Origin: Defluviicoccus sp.
GTDB taxonomy: Bacteria > Pseudomonadota > Alphaproteobacteria > MPNO01
Reading direction: 5' to 3'
Assembly (NCBI GenBank): GCA_022826125.1
Contig: JAJDVM010000297.1
Span: 1-42,396 of the forward strand
Length of the DNA: 42,396 nt
Shown here: one piece after another, positions 7,788 to 15,767 of the stretch
How positions within the stretch are numbered: the stretch's first letter is position 1
Layout of the letters: each line of letters starts with the position of its first letter
Position numbers and translations under genes: made by a program
The notes under the pieces: model-generated
What the model saw: only the letters and a program-made list of their open reading frames with translations
Told to the model about the DNA's origin: nothing
The model's database searches: none

Positions 7788-8231
7788 ATGAGCGAAGCTT
7801 CGACCGCGAAACCGGCCGCCGAGAAGAAAGAGACCAAGAGTTCCGCCGACAGCGCGAAGGCATCGGCTTCGAGCGAGTCCTCGACCTCCTCGACGGAGAA
7901 ATCGGCCCGCGATTCGGTGGGCGGCAAGAGCGAGGTCCATTACGGCTATTTCAGCAACGTCAAGACGCCGGAATACCGCTCGGGCTGGGACAGCATCTGG
8001 GGCAACGGCGAGACCAACGGGGCGCGGCGGAAGAGACCCGCATCGAGCCCGGCGAAGGCGAAATCGCCGGTCCGGCTCACGCTGGACTTCGACGATCTGC
8101 CGGAGACGGTCCGGGACGAGCTGCGCGAGGCCGCCGGTCGGGCGCTCAAGGCGAAGTCCCGGCTCAATCTCGCGCGCCGCGAACGGTCGGGCGCGGTGAG
8201 CTGGACCATCGAATGCGAGGTGCGGCGTTAG
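7788..8231 (+). CDS. Hypothetical protein with disordered Ser/Ala/Lys-rich N-terminus
   Basis: 147 residues; family not recognised. Residues 1-47 are low-complexity (Ser, Ala, Lys, Glu, Thr), then comes a tyrosine-containing segment (HYGYFSNVKTPEYRSGW, 51-67), a second basic linker, and a compact C-terminal region (about 95-147) with LTLDFDDLPE and alternating helix/strand character. No signal peptide or membrane segment is visible. The start is ambiguous: ATG at 7788 (GGGAGA 14 bp upstream) or ATG at 7776 (GGGAGA almost abutting). It is divergent from the VOC operon and convergent with the MmgE/PrpD gene. Possibly a small DNA- or protein-binding factor, but nothing in the sequence proves this. 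Confidence 0.7.
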   Translation: MSEASTAKPAAEKKETKSSADSAKASASSESSTSSTEKSARDSVGGKSEVHYGYFSNVKTPEYRSGWDSIWGNGETNGARRKRPASSPAKAKSPVRLTLDFDDLPETVRDELREAAGRALKAKSRLNLARRERSGAVSWTIECEVRR

Positions 8232-8242
8232 GGCGAGGCAGT

Positions 8243-8266
8243 CCCTCGATACGGCGCTGGCGCGCC
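8243..8266. repeat. Class R1 repeat, truncated single unit (copy B)
   Basis: CCCTCGATACGGCGCTGGCG then CGCC matches the left unit of the full elements at 4294 and 37611 up to the loop and then stops. It lies between the converging small unknown gene and the MmgE/PrpD gene, directly against the latter's stop codon at 8267. It looks like a decayed or half copy. Confidence 0.6.
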
Positions 8267-9643
8267 TCACCCGCGCGGCCGCGGCGTCGCCTCTCCCACG
8301 CCCAGCCACGACACCAGTTCCCGCGCCGAGCCGAAGGTTTCGAGGCCATCGATCGCGGCGATCGTCCGTTCCACCTCGGCCTCGCCCAGCGCCGCCCCGG
8401 CATAGGTTCTGAACTTCTCCCGCACCTGGGCGGGCGACAGCGGGTTTTCCGGGCTCCCCAGCGGGTGCTCGCAACGGGCGGAATGCCGCGCGCCCCGCAC
8501 GGTCTCGACCTCCGCGACGGCCCCGCCGCCCTTCAGATCGGGATCGTGCACGACGTCGACCCGTTCGGCGGCGAAGCTCCGGAGCGCGGGGTCGTCGTAG
8601 CAGGCAGGCTCGAACCGGTCGAGCGTCAGCGTCCGGTCCCGCAGATAGACCGCCGCGACGTAATGGGCCGAGAGCAGCGCCTCAAACTTGGCCCGATAGA
8701 CGGCGAACCCGCCATGCATCCGGAATGCCGTTTCGGGGAGCGCGAGCCGGACGCGCTCGATATCCGCGAAATCCGGCCGGTGCGCGGATACCAGCTCGGC
8801 CAGCGCGGTCAGCACGTCCTGTAGCGCGGTCGCCGCCGGCCACAGCCGGAGAGCGATCCGCCGCAATTCCCAGCGCCGTCCGAGATCCCGCGTGGCCAGT
8901 TCCGGAAGCCCGCCGTCCGCGTAGGTCGAATAGAGCCCCCCGTCCGGCGCGGTGAGGAAATTGCGCGCCGCGGCGAAGTCCCGCTCCGCGAGCAGCGCCG
9001 CCATCAGCCCCGACAGCGCCGCCCGGCATTGATGCCACTTGACGGTCGGGGTGCCCCAGGCGGCGAAGGTGCCGGCGGACTGGCTGCCGGCGAGGCCGAA
9101 GGCGCGCGCCATGGTTTCGCCGTTGAAACCGCGCAAGCGTCCCACCGCGGCGGCGGCGCCGAACGGTCCGATCACGCCGGGGCCGTGCCATCCCTTCGTT
9201 CGGAACGCCGGGTAGTCGAGTCCCAGGCCGACCCGCGTCGTCACCTCCAGCCCTGCGATCAGCGCGGCGAGCAAATCCGCGCCCGAGGCGTCGTCGCGCG
9301 CCGCGATCGCGAGCGCCGGCGGAACGATTTCGGGCGTCACATGGGTCAGCGTCGCGCGGTGCACGTCGCACATGGTGACGGCGGTGATCAGATAACCGTT
9401 CATCATCGTCGCGCCGGCGAGCGACATCGGCTGCCCGCCGATCACGACGCTCTCCGCGGAATCGCCGAGAGCGGCGGCCAGGGAGCGCAGCTGGCCGGTC
9501 TCCTCGCCCCGGTGCCCGGCGAACGCGCAGGCGAGCGCATCCAGCAGCAGCGCCTTTGCGGACTCGCGCGCATCCTCCGGAACCGCTTCGAGCCTCAGCG
9601 CGGCGGCGAATTCGGCAAGCTCTTCGGTGGTTTCTCGACTCAT
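8267..9643 (-). CDS. MmgE/PrpD family protein (2-methylcitrate dehydratase-like)
   Basis: 458 residues, typical of the family. MmgE/PrpD members dehydrate or isomerise tricarboxylic and other polar acids (2-methylcitrate, cis-aconitate, imidodisuccinate and similar). Recognisable elements are the LLLDALACAFAG segment near residue 33, the DVHRATLTHVTPEIVPPALA region (about 93-112) holding conserved Asp/His, and GWHGPGVIGPFGAAAA (about 150-165) near the substrate site. It starts 17 bp from the divergent HpaB-family gene, so the two promoters or leaders must overlap. The substrate is unknown; MmgE/PrpD homologues of unassigned function are common in catabolic clusters. Confidence 0.88.
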   Translation of the reverse strand: MSRETTEELAEFAAALRLEAVPEDARESAKALLLDALACAFAGHRGEETGQLRSLAAALGDSAESVVIGGQPMSLAGATMMNGYLITAVTMCDVHRATLTHVTPEIVPPALAIAARDDASGADLLAALIAGLEVTTRVGLGLDYPAFRTKGWHGPGVIGPFGAAAAVGRLRGFNGETMARAFGLAGSQSAGTFAAWGTPTVKWHQCRAALSGLMAALLAERDFAAARNFLTAPDGGLYSTYADGGLPELATRDLGRRWELRRIALRLWPAATALQDVLTALAELVSAHRPDFADIERVRLALPETAFRMHGGFAVYRAKFEALLSAHYVAAVYLRDRTLTLDRFEPACYDDPALRSFAAERVDVVHDPDLKGGGAVAEVETVRGARHSARCEHPLGSPENPLSPAQVREKFRTYAGAALGEAEVERTIAAIDGLETFGSARELVSWLGVGEATPRPRG

Positions 9644-9660
9644 ACCCGAGCTTAGCGTAC

Positions 9661-11133
9661 ATGACCCCTTCGACCGAAGAGGGGGGCGGGCGTTTGCTGC
9701 TGACGGGCGAGGAATACCTGGAAAGCCTGCGCGACGGGCGCACGGTCTATATCGGCAAGGAGCGGGTCGACGACGTCACGGCTCATCCGGCCTTCCGCAA
9801 CGCCGCCCGTTCCTTCGCGTCGATCTACGACCGCAAGCGCGCGGCGGAGAACCGGGCGCTGATGGTCTGCGAGGAGGATGGGGAAGAGTTCTCCGCCTAT
9901 TTCCTGCGCCCGCGCAGCCGGGCCGATCTCGAGCGCCGCTACGAGACCCACCGGCAGATCGCGTCCTGGAGCTACGGCCTGCTCGGCCGCTCGCCCGATA
10001 ATTTCCCGAGTTACCTGTCGGGACTCGCCACGCGGCCGGAGCTGTTCGAGGAGTTGCGCCCGGGCACGGGCGAAAACCTGATGCGCTACTACCGGCGGGC
10101 GCGGCGCGACGACCTGTTCACCACGCACACCGTCACAAACCCGCAAGGGACGCGGCGCGGCGAGCCGGGTACCACCTCTCCTACGCTCCGGGTCACCGCC
10201 GAGGACGACCGGGGGGTTACGCTCAACGGGCTCAAGATGATCGGCACCTCGGCCGTTTTCTGCCACGACACCTGGGTCGGCAACCTTCAGCCGGTGCCTC
10301 CCGGCAACGAGCCCGAGACGATCACCTGCGCGGTGCCTTTCAACGCGCCCGGGGTCTCGATATGGGCGCGCAAACCGTACGAGAAATTCGCAACGTCGGA
10401 GTTCGACATGCCGCTGACATGGCGCTTCGACGAGACCGACGCGGCGGTGCTGTTCGAGGACGTGCATGTGCCGTGGGAGGACGTGTTCCTGCACGACAAC
10501 GTGGAGATGACGCGCGAGATCTACGTGCGGACGCCCGGACACTCGCTCGCCAACCACCAGGCCAATATCCGCTTCCTGGAGAAGCTCAAGCTGATCGTGG
10601 GCGTGGCGCACCGGGTCTGCGTCTCCAACCGGACGACCGGCATTCCGGCGGTCGTCACGACGCTCGGCGATCTCGCGGCCAAGCTGGCGGCATTGGAGGG
10701 GATGCTGATGGGCCAGCTCCATTCCTGCGAGGAGATGGTGCCGGGGTTCGTGACGGTGAACCGGCGCTACATGTACGCCGCCCTCCACTGGTGCTCCAAC
10801 AACCACGCCGCGATCTGCGACACCGTGCGCGAGCTGCTGGGCGGCGGGCCGATCCAGATGCCGGCCGATTCCTCGGTCCTCGAAGACCCGGAGCTCGTTG
10901 AGAAGTTCGAGACCTACTGGTCGACACCGGACGAGACGGCGAAGCAACGGATGAAGCTGCTCCGCCTCGCCTGGGACCTGCTGAGCTCGGAATTCGCCGG
11001 CCGCCACGCCCAGTACGAGAAATTCTACGCCGGCCCCGGCTTCGTGATGAGCGGCTACAGCTTCGGCGCCTGCGACTGGGATTCGCTCGCCGCCATCGTC
11101 GACGGGCTGATGGAAGGCTACGACGCGCCTTGA
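9661..11133 (+). CDS. HpaB-family FAD-dependent aromatic hydroxylase (4-hydroxyphenylacetate 3-monooxygenase-like)
   Basis: 490 residues from the ATG at 9661. The N-terminus LLTGEEYLESLRDGRTVYIG is typical of the HpaB family, which also includes 4-hydroxybutyryl-CoA dehydratase relatives. The central part has the TNPQGTRRG stretch and the FAD/substrate segment around MIGTSAVF; the C-terminal helices contain GGGPIQMPA. HpaB enzymes hydroxylate phenols ortho to the OH with FADH2 supplied by HpaC, and no HpaC-like gene is present here. A TTG at 9694, with GAGGGGGG eight bases upstream, is an equally good start and begins exactly at the family's usual N-terminus; the ATG at 9661 has no ribosome site. 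It ends against a class R1 repeat. Confidence 0.88.
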   Translation: MTPSTEEGGGRLLLTGEEYLESLRDGRTVYIGKERVDDVTAHPAFRNAARSFASIYDRKRAAENRALMVCEEDGEEFSAYFLRPRSRADLERRYETHRQIASWSYGLLGRSPDNFPSYLSGLATRPELFEELRPGTGENLMRYYRRARRDDLFTTHTVTNPQGTRRGEPGTTSPTLRVTAEDDRGVTLNGLKMIGTSAVFCHDTWVGNLQPVPPGNEPETITCAVPFNAPGVSIWARKPYEKFATSEFDMPLTWRFDETDAAVLFEDVHVPWEDVFLHDNVEMTREIYVRTPGHSLANHQANIRFLEKLKLIVGVAHRVCVSNRTTGIPAVVTTLGDLAAKLAALEGMLMGQLHSCEEMVPGFVTVNRRYMYAALHWCSNNHAAICDTVRELLGGGPIQMPADSSVLEDPELVEKFETYWSTPDETAKQRMKLLRLAWDLLSSEFAGRHAQYEKFYAGPGFVMSGYSFGACDWDSLAAIVDGLMEGYDAP

Positions 11134-11247
11134 GCGCCCTTCGATACGCGGCTGCGCCGCTACTCAGGGTGAGGGCTTTTCTCTTTGACCCTCATCCCGA
11201 GTAGGCGCGTCAGCGCCGTATCGAGGGACGGCCGGCTACGACGCGCC
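11116..11247. repeat. 14-bp direct repeats flanking R1 copy C
   Basis: GGCTACGACGCGCC occurs at 11116-11129, the last codons of the HpaB-family gene, and again in the same orientation at 11234-11247, covering the stop and last codons of the Rieske gene on the other strand. The R1 element lies exactly between the two. The match continues imperfectly (TTGA versus GTGA). It has the look of a target-site duplication or of a recombination scar. See findings. Confidence 0.6.
11137..11228. repeat. Class R1 inverted-pair repeat, copy C
   Basis: Left unit CCCTTCGATACGCGGC-tgc-GCCGCTACTCAGGGTGAGGG (11137-11175) and right unit CCCTCATCCCGAGTAGGCGC-gtca-GCGCCGTATCGAGGG (11189-11227) face each other across a T-rich loop (TTTTCTCTTTGA). 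It separates the converging HpaB-family and Rieske genes. Relative to copies A and D the order of the two unit subtypes is reversed, so the element is inserted in the opposite orientation. Confidence 0.8.
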
Positions 11248-12564
11248 GTGATTGGCGAGCAGGGTGCGCCAGTGGCGGTAGAAGCCGACATATTCGGCCT
11301 CGTGATCCCAGCTCGGGCTTGACGTGACCGGCTTCATCCCGAGCCCGTCGGCCATCGCGTCCGCCCCGTCGACCGCCTGCTCGAGCCCGCGCGCGTACTC
11401 GTTCCAGCCCGCCTCCCGCCCGTGGCAGCCGGCCTGGGCGGTATCGAGCGAGATCACGTCGTCCGAGGTGGCGAGCCCGGTCACCAGGAAGAAATCCTCG
11501 AACTTCCTGAGGCGCGCGTAGCGGGCGTCCTGCGGCTCGTTCCTCGGCGCGATGCACCAGATCGTGACCTCGGTGCGCTCCGGCCCCAGCGGGCGGTGGG
11601 TCCTGAGATGCGTCGAGGCGAGGTCGTTGAGCACCATGTTGGGGAACACCAGCACGTTGCGCCCGCGCCGCAGCATCCAGTCCGCCCGCGCATCGGGGTA
11701 GTCGCGCTCGATCCGCTCGGTCGCGGGCGCGAGCGGCGCCGCCTCGGGGCTCGCCCGGTCGGCCCAGAGCGCGATATGCCCGCCGCCGAGATAGAACGAG
11801 CCGTTGGCGACGTCGCCCTTCATCCGCCCGGTCTCGGTCTTGAGCAGCCCCTCGGTGCCGTCCCTGGCCTCGCGCGCCAGCATGGTGTTGGCGAAGTTCC
11901 GGTGGACCGTGCCGACATGGTAGCCGTCGGTCACGTTCTCGGCCTGGTACTTCCAGTTGTGGTCGCAGACATAGGTCTGCGAGCCCGGCAGGATTTCGAG
12001 CCCGTCGGGCGCCTGGTCGGCGAACATGTCGATGAAGTACCGCGCCTCGCCAAGATGCTCCTTGAGCGGCGGCGCGGAGCGGTCGAGGCAGCCGAACACG
12101 AAGCCGCGATAGCTCTCGGCCTGCGGCACCGCCTTGAGATTGAAGCGCGCGCGGTCGAAATCGGCCGCCGGGAAGCCCGATTCCTGATTCTTGATCTTGA
12201 TGCAGCGCCCGTCCGAATCGTAGGCCCAGCCGTGGAAGCGGCAGGTGATCACCCGCGCGTTGCCCCGCTGGAACGGCGTGAGCAGCGCGCCCCGATGCGC
12301 GCAGGCGTTGATGTAGCAGCCGATCGAGCCGTCCTTGCGGCGGATCACGTAGACCGGCTGACGCCCGATATGGGTCGCGAAGTAGTCGCCGTGGTCGGGG
12401 ATCTGGCTCTCGTGGCAGAGATAGTTCCACTGGCGCTCGAAGATGAGCTCGATCTCCGCCTCGTAAATCGCCGCGTCGTGGAACGCCCGCCTGTCGATGC
12501 GGAAGACCCTTTCGTCGGGCCGGTCGTCGATGAAGGGCGATGCGTCGAAGCCGGGGTGGGTCAT
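11236..12564 (-). CDS. Rieske non-heme iron aromatic ring-hydroxylating oxygenase, alpha subunit
   Basis: 442 residues. The Rieske [2Fe-2S] ligands are C88/H90 and C108/H111 (CAH...CRFH). The catalytic iron site shows the bridging Asp213 with His216 and His221 (DGYHVGTVH), and an acidic ligand is likely in the TSDD segment. Such oxygenases hydroxylate or demethylate aromatic or quaternary-amine substrates with electrons from a separate reductase, which is not encoded here. The ATG at 12564 follows GGAGG with a 5-bp spacer, removing a non-homologous upstream extension. It is divergent from the second UbiD gene across 95 bp, so co-regulation is likely. No beta subunit is adjacent, which suggests a homotrimeric alpha-only type. 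Confidence 0.92.
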   Translation of the reverse strand: MTHPGFDASPFIDDRPDERVFRIDRRAFHDAAIYEAEIELIFERQWNYLCHESQIPDHGDYFATHIGRQPVYVIRRKDGSIGCYINACAHRGALLTPFQRGNARVITCRFHGWAYDSDGRCIKIKNQESGFPAADFDRARFNLKAVPQAESYRGFVFGCLDRSAPPLKEHLGEARYFIDMFADQAPDGLEILPGSQTYVCDHNWKYQAENVTDGYHVGTVHRNFANTMLAREARDGTEGLLKTETGRMKGDVANGSFYLGGGHIALWADRASPEAAPLAPATERIERDYPDARADWMLRRGRNVLVFPNMVLNDLASTHLRTHRPLGPERTEVTIWCIAPRNEPQDARYARLRKFEDFFLVTGLATSDDVISLDTAQAGCHGREAGWNEYARGLEQAVDGADAMADGLGMKPVTSSPSWDHEAEYVGFYRHWRTLLANHGAS

Positions 12565-12634
12565 GGCATCCTCCGTCCGGAGCGTTCGAGTGTGTCGCAG
12601 CCGTCCGGCGATGTCCACTTTCGGCGCGAGCGGC

Positions 12635-12656
12635 TATAACGGGCGCGACGGAGGGG
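12635..12656 (+). promoter_or_regulatory. Candidate -10 element and strong RBS of the UbiD-ligase operon
   Basis: TATAAC (12635-12640) lies 20 bp before the ATG at 12660, with GGAGGGG (12650-12656) as ribosome site. A -35 at 17 bp (TGTCCA, 12612-12617) is weak. The resulting leader would be short. Assignment rests on the -10 match only. Confidence 0.35.
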
Positions 12657-12659
12657 ACG

Positions 12660-14141
12660 ATGGACCGAAGCAATCTGCGCTGCGTGCTGCCGTACAGCGA
12701 TCTCAGGGAGTGGATCGCCGAAGCGGACCGGCTGGGCGAGCTCCGCGTCGTACGCGGGGCGTCCTGGGAAGAGGATATCGGCCTCGCCGCCGAGGCGGTC
12801 ATCAAGCAGGACGACGGGCCGGTGGTGCTGTTCGACGACGTGCGGGGCTGCCCGCCGGGCTACCGGGTGATCATGAACGTCTTCGCGGGGAAGCGGCGCA
12901 ACATGACGCTGGGATTTCCCGACGACCTCACGAAATCCGAGCTCTCGGACGCCTGCTACGAGGGGTTCGTCAAGGACCGCAAGACGATCCCGCACGAGAT
13001 CGTCGACAGCGGCCCGGTGCTGGAGAACGTGCTCGCGGGCGACGACATCGACCTGATGAAGTTTCCGACGCCGGTCTGGCACGTCGAGGACGGCGGCCGC
13101 TATATCGGCACCGGCTGCCTCACCGTCACGCGCGATCCCGACAATGGCTGGCTCAACGTCGGCACCTACCGCGCGATGGTGCACGACAAGTCGTCGATCG
13201 GGGTGCTGATGGTGCCGGGCAAGCACGGCCACGTGCACCGCGAGAAATACTTCGCCCGCGGCGAGAAATGCCCGATCGTGATGGTGCTGGGCTCGGACCC
13301 GATGGCGTTCTACGCGGCCTGCACCGAGGCGCCGTCGGGCACCTGCGAGTTCGACCTGGTGGGCGGCATAAGAGGCGAGCCCGTGCAGTGCGTCAGGGGC
13401 GAGCTCACGGGCCTCCCCTTCCCCGCCAATTGCGAGATCGCGGTCGAAGGGTATCTCACCGCCGGCCACGACAGGATGGAGGGCCCGTTCGGCGAGTGGA
13501 CCGGTTACTACGCGAGCGGCGAGCATCCCGAGCCGGTGCTGGAGATCGAGCGCCTCTATCACCGCAACGACCCGATCATTCTCGGCGTGCCGCCGATGGG
13601 CGGCGGGTCGGACGAGATGGGCCGCTACCGCGCGGTGCTGCGCTCGGCGATGGTCAAGGAGGCGCTGGCCTCGGCCGGAGTGCCGGACGTGACGGGCGTC
13701 TGGTGCTACGAGATCGGCTCGTCGCGGCTCATGAACGGCGTCTCGATCAAGCAGCGCTATCCCGGCCACGCCAAGCAGGCCGGCCATGTCGCGGCGACCT
13801 GCCACGCCGCCAACTACGCCAACCGCTACGTCGTGGTGGTGGACGACGATATCGACGTGACCGACCTGGAAGAGCTCTGGTGGGCGCTCTTGACGCGGAG
13901 CGACCCGGCGAGCTCGATCGACATCATCGGCGGCGCGCGGACCTCGCCGGCCGACCCCCTGCTCCATCCGGACCGGCGTTCCTCCGGCGATCTTTCGATG
14001 GGCCGCGCGGTGATCGACGCCTGCCGTCCGTTCCACTGGAAGGACGACTTCCCGAAGGTCAACGCGCCGAGCCTCGCCGAGGCGGAAGCCGCGCGACGCC
14101 GGTTCGGCCACCTGCTCGACGGCAAAGACGCGGCGGAATGA
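12660..14141 (+). CDS. UbiD family decarboxylase (paralogue 2)
   Basis: 493 residues, full-length UbiD. The prFMN/catalytic residues are R171 (NVGTYR) and E274/E279 in MEGPFGE. The N-terminal domain (DLREWIAEADRLGELRVV) and the central ENVLAGDDIDLMKFPTP segment are typical of the bacterial vanillate/4-hydroxybenzoate and Fdc-like branch; exact substrate is unknown. The ATG at 12660 is preceded by GGAGGGG. Followed after 25 bp by an AMP-dependent ligase, so the pair may remove CO2 from an acid and activate another, or work in opposite directions on related acids. Divergent from a Rieske oxygenase. Confidence 0.92.
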   Translation: MDRSNLRCVLPYSDLREWIAEADRLGELRVVRGASWEEDIGLAAEAVIKQDDGPVVLFDDVRGCPPGYRVIMNVFAGKRRNMTLGFPDDLTKSELSDACYEGFVKDRKTIPHEIVDSGPVLENVLAGDDIDLMKFPTPVWHVEDGGRYIGTGCLTVTRDPDNGWLNVGTYRAMVHDKSSIGVLMVPGKHGHVHREKYFARGEKCPIVMVLGSDPMAFYAACTEAPSGTCEFDLVGGIRGEPVQCVRGELTGLPFPANCEIAVEGYLTAGHDRMEGPFGEWTGYYASGEHPEPVLEIERLYHRNDPIILGVPPMGGGSDEMGRYRAVLRSAMVKEALASAGVPDVTGVWCYEIGSSRLMNGVSIKQRYPGHAKQAGHVAATCHAANYANRYVVVVDDDIDVTDLEELWWALLTRSDPASSIDIIGGARTSPADPLLHPDRRSSGDLSMGRAVIDACRPFHWKDDFPKVNAPSLAEAEAARRRFGHLLDGKDAAE

Positions 14142-14166
14142 AGCCGGGGGAACGACCGCCTCCGCG

Positions 14167-15666
14167 ATGATCGAGCACGTCCCCGACCCCGCCCGGTTCC
14201 GCCCGGTCTCGACCCTGCTGCGCCGGCACGCGGAGGCCGACCCGGACAAGATCTTCCTACAGTCGGTCGAGGACGGAAGGTCCCTCACCCATGCCGAGAC
14301 GCTCGCGCTGTGCGAGTGCTTCGCGGGCTGTTTCGCCGACCGCGGCCTGGCGCCCGGCGACCGCATCCTGGTGCTGAGCGAGAACGGTCTGGAGCAGATG
14401 GCGCTTCTCTTCGCCTGCCTGGCGACGGGCGTCGCCTACTGCACGATCAACGTCGAGGTGAACGCCAGGCACATCCCGGAGATGGCCCGCCGCCTCGACC
14501 CCCGGCTCGTCGTCTGGGGCTCGCCCGGGGACGCGATCGATCTCGGGCGGGAGGCGGTTTCCCTCAACGCGCTGTACGACGATGCCTCGGCCCATGCCCC
14601 GGCCACGCTGCCGGAAATCGGCGAGGACGGAGTCGCGGTGATCGGCTTCACCTCCGGCACCGCGGCGGCGCCCAAGGGGATGATCCACAACCACGGCAAC
14701 TATTTCTGGATCGCCGACCAGACGATCGACATGTGGAAGCTCGGCCCGGCGGACCGGGTCCTGGAATACCGCTCCTTCAGCTGGCCCTCGACCCACATGC
14801 TGACCGTGATGCCGATGCTGGTCGCGGGCGGCACCATCGTCTTCGCCCGCCATTTCTCGCACAGCCGGTTCTTCGACTGGATCGCGGATTACCGGCCCAG
14901 CATGGCGATCGGCGTGCCGACGGTGGTGAACATGCTGCTCGACGGTACGGGCCCGGCGCCCGGCAAGGGCTTCGCCGGCGTCCGTTTCATGAGCTCTTCC
15001 ACCGCGCCGCTGATGGTCTCCCAGCACGAGCGCTTCGAGGAGACCTACGGCATCGAGCTCATGCAGCTTTACGGGATGAGCGAGGGCGGCGTGGTCGCCG
15101 GCAACCATGTCGGCGAACGGCGCATCGGCAGCGTCGGCCCGCCCGGGCTCTACCAGAACCTCCGGATCGTGGACGGGGACGGCAGCCCCGCCGCCCCGGG
15201 AGAGGTGGGAGAGATCGAGATCGGCGGCGCGCAGAACGCATCGGCCTATCTGCTGGAGGGCGGCGAGGTCGTGCCGATCCGCGGGACCCGGTTCAAGACC
15301 GGCGATCTCGGCTATCTCGACGGGGACGGGTTCCTGCACATCGCCGGGCGCGCCAAGGACGTGATCATCCGGGGCGGGGTCAATATCGCCCCGCTCGAGA
15401 TCGACAACGTGCTGACGCGACACGCCGACGTTTCGGAGGCGGCGGCAATCGGCGTGCCCGATCCGATCTACGGGGAGGCGGTCGTGGCCTATGTCGTCCC
15501 CCGCGCCGGCGCCGCGCTCACCGCCGACCGTGTCAGGCGCCATTGCGACGAGCTCCTTCCCGAATTCAAACGGCCGCGCGACATCGTCGTTCGCGACAGC
15601 CTGCCCAAGAACGTCAGCGGGAAGATCGACCGGGCCGCACTCCGCGCCGAGTGGGGCTCGGGATAA
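14167..15666 (+). CDS. AMP-dependent acyl-CoA synthetase / acid ligase (ANL superfamily)
   Basis: 499 residues. The ATP-binding loop TSGTAAAPKG (162-171), the YGMSEGG adenylate motif (about 299-305), the hinge region KTGDLGYLDGDGFLHIAGR (about 378-396) and the catalytic C-terminal Lys486 in NVSGKIDR are all present, so both half-reactions of acid:CoA ligation look intact. In the first half of the P-loop motif a run of Ala replaces the more usual polar residues. It lies 25 bp downstream of the UbiD gene and probably forms an operon with it. The acid specificity cannot be read from sequence. The ribosome site (GGGGGAAC) is about 15 bp from the ATG. Confidence 0.9.
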   Translation: MIEHVPDPARFRPVSTLLRRHAEADPDKIFLQSVEDGRSLTHAETLALCECFAGCFADRGLAPGDRILVLSENGLEQMALLFACLATGVAYCTINVEVNARHIPEMARRLDPRLVVWGSPGDAIDLGREAVSLNALYDDASAHAPATLPEIGEDGVAVIGFTSGTAAAPKGMIHNHGNYFWIADQTIDMWKLGPADRVLEYRSFSWPSTHMLTVMPMLVAGGTIVFARHFSHSRFFDWIADYRPSMAIGVPTVVNMLLDGTGPAPGKGFAGVRFMSSSTAPLMVSQHERFEETYGIELMQLYGMSEGGVVAGNHVGERRIGSVGPPGLYQNLRIVDGDGSPAAPGEVGEIEIGGAQNASAYLLEGGEVVPIRGTRFKTGDLGYLDGDGFLHIAGRAKDVIIRGGVNIAPLEIDNVLTRHADVSEAAAIGVPDPIYGEAVVAYVVPRAGAALTADRVRRHCDELLPEFKRPRDIVVRDSLPKNVSGKIDRAALRAEWGSG

Positions 15667-15767
15667 CCCGAACCCATTGTTTCTCCGGGCGGTTCTACCA
15701 ATATCCTGAGTAACGAGAGGCACGCGGCGAAAATCGAAACGGGCCGCATACCGGGGGAAAATCCGCC

